A stretch of DNA of 60,148 bases from Candidatus Kapaibacterium sp. (GCA_028284775.1 JANQRB010000051.1:1-60148), one strand, 5' to 3'. Shown: positions 9,022 through 16,907, counted from the first letter of the stretch. A program made the numbers and translations. The notes: generated by a model from the sequence alone, not told the origin.

Positions 9022-9945
9022 TTAGATTTTTGGCCAGTTCAGATCCAGCGCCGCTGCACTTAAGGGACCCACGATGCCATCATCTTCATTATCGCCGAAG
9101 ACCTCCGTTTGGAAATCGAGCACGGCACGGATGGTTCGGCGGCCGAAATCATCGTCTACCTTACCTTCGTAATGGCCTTTGCCTTTGAGCGCCTCCTGCA
9201 GTTCCGTCACGAGCGACCCGCGCGAACCATAGCGCAGACGCGCGGTCTGTGGAGCTCCATCCTTGCCGGAAACTTTCAGTGCGTCACGGCCATTGAGCAG
9301 GACATAGCTGAAAGAGTTTTGCGCCAGACCATAGGCATTGGCTTTGAAATGTTTCCAGGGACCTGCGTCGCCTTTGTTGCCGCGCCTGGAACACTTAGGA
9401 TAGCCGACCAGCACCTGGCAGCCGGCGCTGGCAAATGAAGTGGCTTCAACTCCCATACACCAGCCGGCGTGTAGATTATCGTAGGGATTCGTGAATTCCA
9501 CCCGATCGTCATTGTCATAATCGAAATCATCGGCCGTACGGCGAATCGGCCGTCCCGCGGTCTGGCGGAAGGCTTCATGGCCTGTCGGCTTACCGGCCCG
9601 GTGCCAGCCCTTGCGGTAGTCGAGATACATTCCGGTCATCATCATATTGGCGCCGCGCCCGCCGCGATCGACCGAGCGCTTCACGTAACGCAGGCAGGGT
9701 ACCGTACTGCCAGGGAACAGCGCGATCGTCCGATCCTTCGGCAGCCATTGCCCCAAGGTACACCGCGGATGGATATGATCGTAGTCCGCGAGGTAGAGCG
9801 GATGTGCCGCCGCAAAGTCATGACGGTCATCGTCAACCGGCAGACAACCGCGCAAACCGAAAAACACAAGGCCATCGGCCGGCAGGGGAAAAGAATTAAT
9901 GGCGAGAAGTCGTCGCAAATGAGCTTCTGAAAAGGTAAAATGCAT
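9022..9945 (-). CDS. L,D-transpeptidase-like protein with peptidoglycan-binding domain
   Basis: A 307-residue protein without a signal peptide. The C-terminal part (about 240-303) is a PG_binding_1 domain: LRYGSRGSLVTELQEAL and DDDFGRRTIRAVLDFQ. The N-terminal 200 residues contain NLHAGWCMG (His159) and ASAGCQVL (Ser173, Cys176), a His...SxGC arrangement like the catalytic site of YkuD-type L,D-transpeptidases, although the final Arg of the usual motif is replaced by Gln. It may cut or cross-link peptidoglycan or be a related endolysin-like enzyme; lack of a signal peptide suggests export by lysis, another pathway or cytoplasmic storage. A good ribosome binding site (GGAG) precedes the ATG. 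Confidence 0.7.
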   Translation of the reverse strand: MHFTFSEAHLRRLLAINSFPLPADGLVFFGLRGCLPVDDDRHDFAAAHPLYLADYDHIHPRCTLGQWLPKDRTIALFPGSTVPCLRYVKRSVDRGGRGANMMMTGMYLDYRKGWHRAGKPTGHEAFRQTAGRPIRRTADDFDYDNDDRVEFTNPYDNLHAGWCMGVEATSFASAGCQVLVGYPKCSRRGNKGDAGPWKHFKANAYGLAQNSFSYVLLNGRDALKVSGKDGAPQTARLRYGSRGSLVTELQEALKGKGHYEGKVDDDFGRRTIRAVLDFQTEVFGDNEDDGIVGPLSAAALDLNWPKI

Positions 9946-10087
9946 TGTTCTCCGTCCTCCGTTTGTATGCTCGTGATGATCCCTGCATCAAGATCAGTCC
10001 GCAAAATAGTAACAGAAAGGCTATTAGTAATAAAAGATATTTGCCGTGAGACAGCAATTCACGAAGCCGCGAAGCTTTTGCCGAGCT

Positions 10088-10492
10088 TTACAGATCTTTG
10101 ATCATTTCAAGAAGCGAAGAGTGATTATCCGGAAAAAGGTAGCGCACAACGGTGAAGGTCATGGCCGCAACTTCGCCAAAGACGGCTATGATAAAGGTTT
10201 TTGCGACCCATTCATCGACCTCCAGCCAGCCAAGGGCGATGCCGATAAAGGCAAGGTTAATACAGGCGATTTGCACGAAAAGCGCCCATTTCAATGCATT
10301 GGCGAATTGACGGCGTAAGGCGCGCTCCTGATCTTGCTGTTTCTCCCAGATACTGAGTACCTTCAACAGTTTGTGGATCTTGCCTTCGGCTTCGAGGCGT
10401 TTGGCATACGCATCTATCTCCTCGGCGCTGACATCATCACTAACGGACGAGAGCTTTTCGAGGACGCTCTTGGGAAACTGCTCGACTATCAT
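10088..10492 (-). CDS. small membrane protein paired with ImmA-like gene
   Basis: A 134-residue protein: a charged, helical N-terminal half (about 1-65, probable coiled coil) followed by two membrane segments (about 66-88 and 96-117) and a short cytoplasmic tail. It starts 20 bases after the ImmA/IrrE-like gene on the same strand, with GGAG about ten bases before its ATG, so the two are probably translated from one message. I know no characterised family. In such pairs the peptidase-like partner often controls a neighbouring gene, but no antitoxin repressor is present here, so a toxin-antitoxin role is only a guess. Confidence 0.7.
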   Translation of the reverse strand: MIVEQFPKSVLEKLSSVSDDVSAEEIDAYAKRLEAEGKIHKLLKVLSIWEKQQDQERALRRQFANALKWALFVQIACINLAFIGIALGWLEVDEWVAKTFIIAVFGEVAAMTFTVVRYLFPDNHSSLLEMIKDL

Positions 10493-10512
10493 GGAATGTG
10501 ATCTCCGCTGAG

Positions 10513-11052
10513 CTATGTACCGATCAGCGCGCTGACACGGTACGCCATAGCGCCTTCGGACACATTGAAATCACGCGCCATCTCGTAGAGAGGAATGTTT
10601 TTCTTGAGTGCGGCGGCAACAAGGTCACGCGGCATCAAAAGTGCGGTCGCGAAATAATTTGCTTCGGCTTCGATTCGATCCCCGGATTCGCCAATGCCGT
10701 TACGCGCCTCCGCCTGGTGGAACATATCGATCCTTTGATCCTCGTAGGTACAGTCTTCTTCCTTCATATGCAGAAAAAAATGGGCGAGCTGATGCGCGAT
10801 GGTCAGGCGCTTACTGAATGGATCGCTGTTTTCTTTAACAAAAATCGTCACCCGTCCCGCCGATTTGTTAATCAGGCCGCTCGTGCCGCCGTCCTTAAAG
10901 GTCGCATTGACAATGCGGATTCCAAAAATTGTCGCCAGGTTGATCAGGTCGACCGGCCAGACGAACAGTTTATTTTCGACAAGGAGATTCTTAACATGCG
11001 ATTCCATTTCGTTTCGATCGATTCCGGCAAGAGCCGCGGTGTTTTCCGACAT
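10513..11052 (-). CDS. ImmA/IrrE-like putative metallopeptidase
   Basis: A 179-residue member of the ImmA/IrrE (DUF955) family, which in phage and radiation systems cleaves XRE-type repressors. The zinc site reads HQLAHFFLH (His87, His91): both histidines are present but the catalytic Glu of HEXXH is Gln88. The third-ligand region EAEANYFATALLMP is intact. The C-terminal segment LYEMARDFNVSEGAMAYRVSAL is the usual helix-turn-helix-like end. I chose the ATG at 11052 because the 23 residues upstream are basic and unlike the family. No repressor gene is adjacent. It may bind rather than cleave its target, or use the Gln variant seen in some relatives. Confidence 0.82.
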   Translation of the reverse strand: MSENTAALAGIDRNEMESHVKNLLVENKLFVWPVDLINLATIFGIRIVNATFKDGGTSGLINKSAGRVTIFVKENSDPFSKRLTIAHQLAHFFLHMKEEDCTYEDQRIDMFHQAEARNGIGESGDRIEAEANYFATALLMPRDLVAAALKKNIPLYEMARDFNVSEGAMAYRVSALIGT

Positions 11053-11205
11053 AGGAGCTTCTCGGGGATTAAGGTTTCGATGTATCCGACCTCGTTGTAC
11101 GACGAATGGAATGCTATGCAATTACAAAAAAGATCAATGAGTCGCAAGCTAAATCTCGTTCCCGCTCGGACAGAACATCTGCGGTCAATTTCACGTCGTT
11201 GAAAT

Positions 11206-12186
11206 CTATTCCGGCTCCGGCGCAGGCGGGCTCATTGCCTGAAATCCCCGCCAGTGTGCGGTCATCTCCCGCAGCCCCTGTCGAAGCGAATGGGAAGCTG
11301 TGAATCCCAACTCGCTGAGCCGGGTGGAGTCCAGTGTATAACTGAATTCGCTGCCGCGATCCTGATCGGTATAGCGGACTCGCACGCCCGGCAGAATTTG
11401 CTGCAGCTCGGCGGCGATTTCATTAACGGAGGCATTGACCGTCGCGGCATTCAAGAGCTCGCCGACCGACTGCGAGGGATCGAGACACAGGCAGAGAGCG
11501 GCTGAAGCATCACTCACGTGAATCAGGGGTCGGATCTGCTCGCCGCTGCCGTGGATCACCAGTGGACGCTGGACGCCCGCCAGATAGGCAAATCGATCGG
11601 CGACGGTGTCAAAACGCATAGCGGGCGCGGTGCCGAAGGTCGTTCCCAACCGAAGAGCCGTAACCTCTAGACTGCGTTTTGCGGCGGCCAGCACCTCTTC
11701 TTCGCCGCGGCGTTTGGAAACTGCATACGGTCCCTGCGGGCGGCAGCGGTCCCGCTCGCTGAAGCGCTCGCCCGGACCATAAACACTGGCCGAGCTGGCA
11801 TAAACAAGCCGCTTCACGCCGGAGCTCAGCGCGCATTCCACCACGCCGGCCGTGCCCCAGTGATTTACCTGTTCGGTCCACTCGGCATTCTGAAAGGAAA
11901 GCGGCGTTGTCACGAGCGCCGCCAGATGCACCACGGCATGCACCCCCTGCAAGGCCCGCAATAAATTTACACGGTCAAGAATATCGCCTTCAATAAACTG
12001 ATAGCGGCCGGATTCCGGCAGGTCCATCAGGCCGTCGTAGCTCTTGCGCTGCAGATTGTCGTAGATACGGATCGTGCGGCCGGCAAAACGCTTATCGAGC
12101 GCCAGATCGCGAATCAGGCGCGAGCCGATGTACCCCGCTCCGCCCGTCACCAGTATCGGCCGATCCTCATGGTCTGTGTTTGTCAT
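11206..12186 (-). CDS. NAD-dependent sugar epimerase/dehydratase (extended SDR)
   Basis: A 326-residue extended short-chain dehydrogenase. ILVTGGAGYIGSRL near the N-terminus is the glycine-rich nucleotide-binding loop. SSASVYG supplies the catalytic serine region and YAVSK the Tyr-x-x-x-Lys pair. Substrates of this family are nucleotide sugars (UDP-glucose, GDP-mannose and similar); which one is not clear. The ATG at 12186 has GAGG six bases upstream and overlaps the end of cysH by 20 bases, so translation is probably coupled. The link to sulfate assimilation could mean a sulfated or sulfo-sugar product, but this is inference from position only. Confidence 0.88.
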   Translation of the reverse strand: MTNTDHEDRPILVTGGAGYIGSRLIRDLALDKRFAGRTIRIYDNLQRKSYDGLMDLPESGRYQFIEGDILDRVNLLRALQGVHAVVHLAALVTTPLSFQNAEWTEQVNHWGTAGVVECALSSGVKRLVYASSASVYGPGERFSERDRCRPQGPYAVSKRRGEEEVLAAAKRSLEVTALRLGTTFGTAPAMRFDTVADRFAYLAGVQRPLVIHGSGEQIRPLIHVSDASAALCLCLDPSQSVGELLNAATVNASVNEIAAELQQILPGVRVRYTDQDRGSEFSYTLDSTRLSELGFTASHSLRQGLREMTAHWRGFQAMSPPAPEPE

Positions 12187-12895
12187 TGCTAACCTCGGTA
12201 CTGTTAGTATCATTCGTGTGAATGCCGCATTCGGTCTTTTGTGTATGGGCCCAGCGTCCCGATCGTTCATCCTCGCCCGCCGTCACCGGCCTTGTGCAGG
12301 GTGCGCAGCCGATGCTTAGATAGCCCTCGCGCAGCAGCGGATGTTCCGGCAGCTTATGCTCGTGCAGGTAAGTCCAGACATCGCGCTTCGTCCAGCGCAG
12401 GATTGGATGAATCTTCAGAATGCCATCCGCGCGCCATTCAAATGTTTTCATCGCAGCGCGCTGCCGCGTCTGGTCATGGCGGACGCCGCTGATCAATGCC
12501 CGCAAGCCCTGAACTTCGCGTTCCAGGGGCTGAACTTTGTTGATATGACAGCACAAGTCCGGATCGCGACGGTACAAACCTTCACCGTAGCGGCGAAACA
12601 ATTCACTCTTTTCCACATGAGGCTTCAGATTGCGAACATTCAGACCTAGCAGGGCTGTAAGTTCATCGCGAAAGCGAAGTGTTTCGGCAAAATGAAAGCC
12701 GGTATCCAGGAACAGCACAGGCATGGCGGGACAAGCACGCGACACAAGATGCAGCAAGGGCACACTCTGAGTCTGAAAAGACGACGAGAGCGCCAGGTCC
12801 GGCTGCAGATTTTCCCAGGACCACCGCAGGATAGCTTCGGGTGCGGCTTCGCCGAATTCGGCATTCAGTTCATCGACATCGAGATCTATGGCCAT
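12167..12895 (-). CDS. cysH: adenylyl-sulfate (APS) reductase
   Basis: The enzyme reduces APS to sulfite in assimilatory sulfate reduction. ALSSSFQTQSVPLLHL and LFLDTGFHF are the PP-loop and adjacent region. Four cysteines in DPDLCCHINKVQPL and GCAPCTRPV are the [4Fe-4S] ligands that distinguish APS reductases from cluster-free PAPS reductases, and ECGIH near the end carries the catalytic cysteine. The ATG at 12895 gives 242 residues; the open extension to 13003 is Cys-rich but unlike the family. No ribosome binding site is obvious. It overlaps the epimerase downstream. No other cys genes are in the window, so sulfite reductase and sulfurylase must be elsewhere. Confidence 0.92.
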   Translation of the reverse strand: MAIDLDVDELNAEFGEAAPEAILRWSWENLQPDLALSSSFQTQSVPLLHLVSRACPAMPVLFLDTGFHFAETLRFRDELTALLGLNVRNLKPHVEKSELFRRYGEGLYRRDPDLCCHINKVQPLEREVQGLRALISGVRHDQTRQRAAMKTFEWRADGILKIHPILRWTKRDVWTYLHEHKLPEHPLLREGYLSIGCAPCTRPVTAGEDERSGRWAHTQKTECGIHTNDTNSTEVSNDKHRP

Positions 12896-13128
12896 GGCTG
12901 TGTATCGCTTTGCGGCAGTAGCTTTTTGCGTCAGGGTGCAAAATACGCAAAATGGTCGACCTGGAGTAAGGACCGGGAAATTGAAGCAGTGACACAGTAG
13001 CAAGCGGCTTCAGGCCTTTTTTGTTGGGCTCGGACTTCAGCTTCACAGTGAAGAACTGCTGGCGGTCGGTATTTGTCGGCAACTGTGTCGGCGGCAGCTC
13101 CTCATCGCCGCGCCGAAGTATAATTCAA

Positions 13129-13359
13129 TCAATCAAGATTAAGGCGCTCAAGTTGGTAATCAATTGACCCTAAGCCTGCCTCTTGATCTGGTGTTATCGT
13201 CACATATCCTCGATCAAATAGCTTACGGTTGTCAGCGCATAACAACAAAGCACTCGGAATTTTATGATTTCCTCCCCGCTAATAGTGTTTAAAATGAGCA
13301 GCTTCAATAGCTGTCAGTGAGTGTTCAACCGTGACAGCTGGCTCTTGCACTGATGTCGC
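13129..13359 (-). pseudogene. decayed HNH endonuclease remnant
   Basis: Translation of the minus strand gives the C-terminal third of an HNH endonuclease of the restriction type: AIEAAHFKHY, an in-frame TAG, RGGNHKIPSALLLCADNRKL, then FDRGYVTITPD. This matches the family pattern EAAHIkPY..GG.H...NGLLLR.D.H.LFD.GYVTVTPD. The stop lies inside the HNH motif, the Asn-Gly before LLL and the His after the Asp are changed, and no N-terminal part is recognisable before the upstream stop at 13360-13362. It is therefore dead. It lies between cysH and the cyclophilin gene on the same strand. This explains much of the 550-base gap. Confidence 0.75.
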
Positions 13360-13375
13360 CTAAGTTAGTCGGGCG

Positions 13376-13552
13376 TTAAGACGGGTTATACTCGACAATA
13401 TCTCTCTTAATGGTATCAGCCAACTTCACCATGACACAGCGCAATCCTGTTCGCTGGGGTACTTCAAGAGTCATCGCTAGCTTATCATTAGCCAATCTGA
13501 ATTCAGTTTGAATGCTGCGACTATTGCTACGGAATCCAGTCCTGTTGCCTGT
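13376..13552 (-). other. open frame after the cyclophilin stop, possible gene remnant
   Basis: Directly after, and in frame with, the stop codon of the cyclophilin gene runs a 58-codon frame without an ATG start. Its translation is protein-like (AMTLEVPQRTGLRCVMVKLA, then DTIKRDIVEYNPS). It could be a remnant of the same lost gene or island as the HNH fragment just downstream. I do not recognise a family. Confidence 0.3.
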
Positions 13553-14413
13553 TTAATGCAGGACGAGTAATTGCGCAGAACGGCTATATTCCCCATCCAG
13601 TATCAGACGGCAATGATAGACGCCCGCCGCAATGGCCGAGGCATCGAAAGCAACAGTGTGAGCGCCGGCGGCGAGTCGAGAATTAAGAAGCTCGGCGATT
13701 TTATGGCCAAGGCTGTTATAAATGCCGAGCTGAACTTTTGTGGATTGTCTTAGCTCAAAACGCAGATCTGCTGTGCCATTGCAGGGATTCGGCCCTATCC
13801 GGATGGCTGTGCCGGCAGAAGATTCCACATTGTCATCCACGTCGGTCGGTCCCACTTTAAGAACGGTCATTACAACTTTGTCAAGCAGAATGTTTTTTGC
13901 ATCGTGCGCAAATTCGGCGATCGCATCCACGACTTCCATTCCCTCAAGAACCTGACCATAGATCGTGAAACGACCGTCCAGATCTGTCCGCGATGATTGC
14001 ATAATAAAAAACTGCGAAGTAGCGCTATTGTCGTCGTTAAGTCGCCGCGCCGCGGATAGAATGCCGCGTACATGCTTGAGATCGCTGAACTCCGCCGGAA
14101 TAGTTCGCTGCGAGGGATCGCCGAAGCCCCAGGTATCGCGCGCTCCGTTCTTGGTATTGGGATCGCCTCCCTGGATCAGGCTGCCGGGTAAAACACGATG
14201 GAAGGTAGTGCCGTTATAAAAACCGATCGACACCAAGCTGTCAAAGTTGCGGACGTGTAGTGGCGCAACTTTCGGAAAAAGTTCGAGTGTGATTGTGCCG
14301 AGATCTGTGTCGTCATGCCGGACCGAAATCTGGTACTGTGGGTTGTCGTCCTGAGCCTGAGCGCCAAGGCCGAATGCGAACAAAAGTAGCAAACAAAGTA
14401 TCGAGAATTTCAT
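13553..14413 (-). CDS. exported cyclophilin-type peptidyl-prolyl isomerase with T9SS tail
   Basis: A 286-residue secreted isomerase. Residues 1-20 are a signal peptide (cleavage near AQAQ). The cyclophilin domain covers about 25-185: LELFPKVAPLHVRNF, FYNGTTFHRVLPGSLIQGGD and NSATSQFFIM are the conserved core, including the Phe-His-Arg and Gln of the active site. The last ~80 residues (GPNPCNGTADLRFE to QLLVLH) form a type IX secretion sorting domain. The ATG at 14413 has GGAG eight bases upstream. A cyclophilin carrying a T9SS tail should work outside the outer membrane or on the surface, perhaps folding other secreted proteins, which is uncommon for this family. Confidence 0.9.
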   Translation of the reverse strand: MKFSILCLLLLFAFGLGAQAQDDNPQYQISVRHDDTDLGTITLELFPKVAPLHVRNFDSLVSIGFYNGTTFHRVLPGSLIQGGDPNTKNGARDTWGFGDPSQRTIPAEFSDLKHVRGILSAARRLNDDNSATSQFFIMQSSRTDLDGRFTIYGQVLEGMEVVDAIAEFAHDAKNILLDKVVMTVLKVGPTDVDDNVESSAGTAIRIGPNPCNGTADLRFELRQSTKVQLGIYNSLGHKIAELLNSRLAAGAHTVAFDASAIAAGVYHCRLILDGEYSRSAQLLVLH

Positions 14414-14747
14414 GCACATTACTCCATGCTGAAAGTGACGCCGGATTGAGAACATTGGACAGCCGCTAGTTTACACTTCGCGGTTGAGAATTGCAAAGGG
14501 TTGGCGAAAGCATGACCGTAATGAATGATAATGCCGGAAGTAATCCTTAATGGACGGACGAGACCTGCTGACAAGGGGCGGGGTCTGGTCATGAACGATT
14601 TAGTGGTGGGAGGTACGGGCGCGAATACCCAGGTCAGAATAGAAGAACCTTTTGTGGATTCAAGACTGCAATCCAGGGTCAGTGTAATTTGATAATGCCA
14701 TCAGGGTAGCGGCAGCGAGATAGGCGAAGGACAAAAGTGTTAAACTG

Positions 14748-14861
14748 TCAAAGCCTGGTCGTACAGCAGCAGCCCGCCCGCCTTCCGGGAGCTTGTTTGT
14801 GTTTGCTCCTGATTCCCGAAAAGCGGGTCGAGGGCTGCTTATATTCATATGAATTCGACAT
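14748..14861 (-). CDS. 37-residue micro-ORF with near-perfect ribosome binding site
   Basis: The ATG at 14861 is preceded at seven bases by AAGGAGG, the best ribosome binding site in the window. The frame codes for 37 residues, basic (several Arg/Lys, no membrane segment), ending AGCCCTTRL with three successive Cys codons, then TGA. The whole 3' half lies inside a long imperfect inverted repeat (14768-14839). Options are a leader peptide whose translation senses cysteinyl-tRNA and controls the hairpin, a modified-peptide precursor with a Cys-rich core, or chance. The next genes downstream on this strand are the cyclophilin (335 bases on) and, further, cysH, an enzyme of cysteine synthesis. 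No family recognised. Confidence 0.4.
   Translation of the reverse strand: MSNSYEYKQPSTRFSGIRSKHKQAPGRRAGCCCTTRL
14768..14839. repeat. 72-base imperfect inverted repeat
   Basis: The arms begin AGCAGCCC and end GGGCTGCT, continue inward with CCCGC/GCGGG, CGGG/CCCG and GGAGC/GCTCC, and close on a 12-base T/G-rich loop. No U-tract follows on the minus strand, so it is not a standard terminator. It overlaps the 37-residue micro-ORF. It could be an attenuator, an RNA element or the end of a lost mobile element. Confidence 0.55.
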
Positions 14862-15580
14862 ATCTCAACCTCCTTCTTTGTGACCGGTCCGCTGGCGGCC
14901 GAGCATAGCGGGTGTAGGGACAACTAGTGTTCTGTCAACTAAGTTTTTTTCAAGTTCCCGTCTTTGTTGAAAGAGGGGCTAGGGGAGTTAAGAAGTCCTT
15001 AAATTCTCATATCCCCTCCTCGTTCGGCGCTCAGTCCGCGCCTCACCCCCTTACCTTAAGGGGAGGTGTAGCTATAAAAATTTTTATTGACAAAGCACTA
15101 GCCCTTTCAGTTTTTGATTCCTTAACTAACGCTGTGCATACAGACGACGTCACGTAGCAATCATCAGATAGATCATGTGTGTTTAATCAGCCGAGATTGC
15201 GTAACTGCGGTTTGGACAGTCAACACGTAATAGGTACCTAATAATTTTTGCGACAACTATGAGACCTATTCAATATTCCTAATGCTATTCAAAATTCCCA
15301 TCATAGCATGATCGCTTCGCGCAAGTTGCGAGAGTCGATCGGAGGGGTGTCACAACTTAATCCGCAATAACAGGAACTTGATTGTTATCAAGTACAAACT
15401 GCGTCGAGCTGTGATAACTTTCGCGATCGGGACGCGATTCGACCACGCTTGAAATCTAGCAATGCATCCAGTATCGTTGACAGGATTATCCGCCCAGGTT
15501 TAGTTGTGCCGAAGGGTCTATGTTTTCGAAGGCGCAGCTAGCATTGACTGATTCACCTACGATTGCCAAAGATCTTCGAC
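14862..15580. other. gene-poor intergenic stretch
   Basis: No convincing protein gene is visible on either strand. The only structure I see is a short hairpin at 15047-15063 (CCCCTTA, three-base loop, TAAGGGG) inside a C-rich then G-rich segment that resembles dispersed intergenic repeats of other genomes; no second copy is present here. Confidence 0.5.
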
Positions 15581-15616
15581 CAAAAAAGCACCGGGTTTGG
15601 CACACAAACCCGGCGC
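15581..15616 (-). terminator. Rho-independent terminator after the TROVE-like gene
   Basis: On the minus strand the stem CCGGGTTTG / CAAACCCGG with a five-base loop is followed by TGCTTTTTT. It ends the transcript of the gene at 15681-16580. A second perfect stem (CCGCCCG / CGGGCGG) lies just before it at about 15635-15658. Confidence 0.85.
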
Positions 15617-15680
15617 CTGGGTGTGGACAGCGAATCCGCCCGACAAAACGGGCGGACCTTCAAGCTGCATCGACACTTGT

Positions 15681-16580
15681 CTATTGTATTGTCAATTTCG
15701 AATGGCCGCCATCTTCCCGTACCGGCAAGGGCGTGCACATTATTTCGTTAATGAGCTCGCGCTCGGTCTTCGGTTTCCGCGACGGTGACCGATTGGTTTC
15801 CGCGACAGGCTGAAGCGCAAGTTTGGCATCGACAATTGCTCGTACTTCCGAATGCTGCAAGGCTGCATGCCGCTCAATCGCTTCCAGGTTTCTCAAGATC
15901 TCCGACGGCGTCATCACATGAAGCAAAGCTGCCAGTACCGCGGGAGCCAGCTTTTCCATTGCACTTATCGCCACCGCAAAAGGAATCTCGTACTTAACCA
16001 GCAAGCGCGCCTGTTCGGCGGGATCGCGACACTTATCCACTTTACGCAGTTTAAAGACCAGCGAATCGGCCGGCGGAACATTCTTGAACAGGATCGCGTC
16101 GGCGCGCGCCGATGGTCTGATATGCAGACCGGCATACAGGCCCTTGAGCGCTTTTGCGGCGCGGACTGCCACGCGGTCGAAAGCTGCCGGGTCGGCCTCG
16201 AACTGGCGTAGGTACAGCCTGACCGCCGTTCGCGCGGCACGCGGCACTTTGCCATGCACTCGTTTAAGGCAAGCAATCACGCGGGCCACCTGACCTGGCG
16301 GTAGTTCCTGCAAGAGTACGAAACCGGCATCGCGATGTTCGGCAAGGTCACTACTCAGCAGGCTACCGACGAACATCTCTTTGTGACCGGCATGCTCACC
16401 GTTACGATGGTACCAGACCGCCATGCGACCGTAGAAACCGGGGTCCTGTCTTACGAGAATCGCGTGCAATGCCGATTTCGCTGCCACGCTGTGCTGCTCC
16501 CCCCTCAAGAAGGTCTTCAGCATTGCCAGACAGACTTCACTATTGTCAGCCTCCATTTCTTCCGGGTTATCCGGGTTCAC
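15681..16580 (-). CDS. TROVE (Ro60)-like helical-repeat protein
   Basis: A 299-residue, all-helical, basic cytoplasmic protein starting at GTG (GGAG eight bases upstream). The segment KYEIPFAVAIS...APAVLAALLHVMTPSEILRNL resembles the TROVE domain block in which a helix with xLPxEL leads to LLxxMPxTALLRNL, the ring that binds Y RNA and misfolded RNA ends in Ro60/Rsr. Upstream, ILVRQDPGFYGRMAVWYHRN and HKEMFVGSLLSS fit repeated helix pairs. There is no von Willebrand A domain or MIDAS motif, which full-length Ro proteins have. Two tRNA-like RNAs lie upstream on the same strand, as YrlA-type Y RNAs do near bacterial Ro genes. The assignment is by eye and needs a profile search. Confidence 0.5.
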   Translation of the reverse strand: MNPDNPEEMEADNSEVCLAMLKTFLRGEQHSVAAKSALHAILVRQDPGFYGRMAVWYHRNGEHAGHKEMFVGSLLSSDLAEHRDAGFVLLQELPPGQVARVIACLKRVHGKVPRAARTAVRLYLRQFEADPAAFDRVAVRAAKALKGLYAGLHIRPSARADAILFKNVPPADSLVFKLRKVDKCRDPAEQARLLVKYEIPFAVAISAMEKLAPAVLAALLHVMTPSEILRNLEAIERHAALQHSEVRAIVDAKLALQPVAETNRSPSRKPKTERELINEIMCTPLPVREDGGHSKLTIQ

Positions 16581-16835
16581 GCCTCGTTCTCCATGACATT
16601 CATTAACTTGTTAAAAGGTAGACAGTCATCGAGATTTCGATAGTATTCCGACGTCCTGACTCAAGCCTGAACTGTCACCCTCTACAGCAGCGCCAAACAA
16701 TGTTTACTATGTCAATACTAATTTCTGTAAAGCGCAGCAAGGCCGCCGAGCAGAATAAATAAAGGGATCAATGCAGTAGCCTCTCTCACTGTGCCTGCCT
16801 CACGAAGCGAGAAAAGGCGACCGATGACTCATTAG

Positions 16836-16907
16836 CGCTCCGGACGGGATTCGAACCCGCAATCTTGCGATTCAAAGTCGCCTGCCTTGCCTTTAGGCTT
16901 CCGGAGA
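16836..16907 (-). tRNA. tRNA-Gln(TTG)-like gene, atypical
   Basis: The minus strand folds as a cloverleaf: D stem GCCT/AGGC with GG in the loop, anticodon stem GCGA/TCGC with loop CTTTGAA (anticodon TTG, glutamine), and T arm GCGGG-TTCGAAT-CCCGT. Oddities are A at position 8 where U is nearly invariant, a mismatch at position 1:72, no encoded CCA, and a further outer helix (16827-16833 with 16907-16915) across a four-base bulge. A tRNA finder may call it tRNA-Gln, but these features also fit a tRNA-like domain of a bacterial Y RNA. Treat the tRNA call as likely but not secure. Confidence 0.6.

Noticed and set aside
14660..14923. 87-codon minus-strand open frame
   Set aside because: The strong ribosome binding site inside it serves a different frame (the 37-residue micro-ORF). 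No family resemblance.
14414..15580. Search for RNase P RNA, tmRNA or SRP RNA in the large gaps
   Set aside because: None of their conserved blocks was seen in this gap or the others longer than 300 bases.
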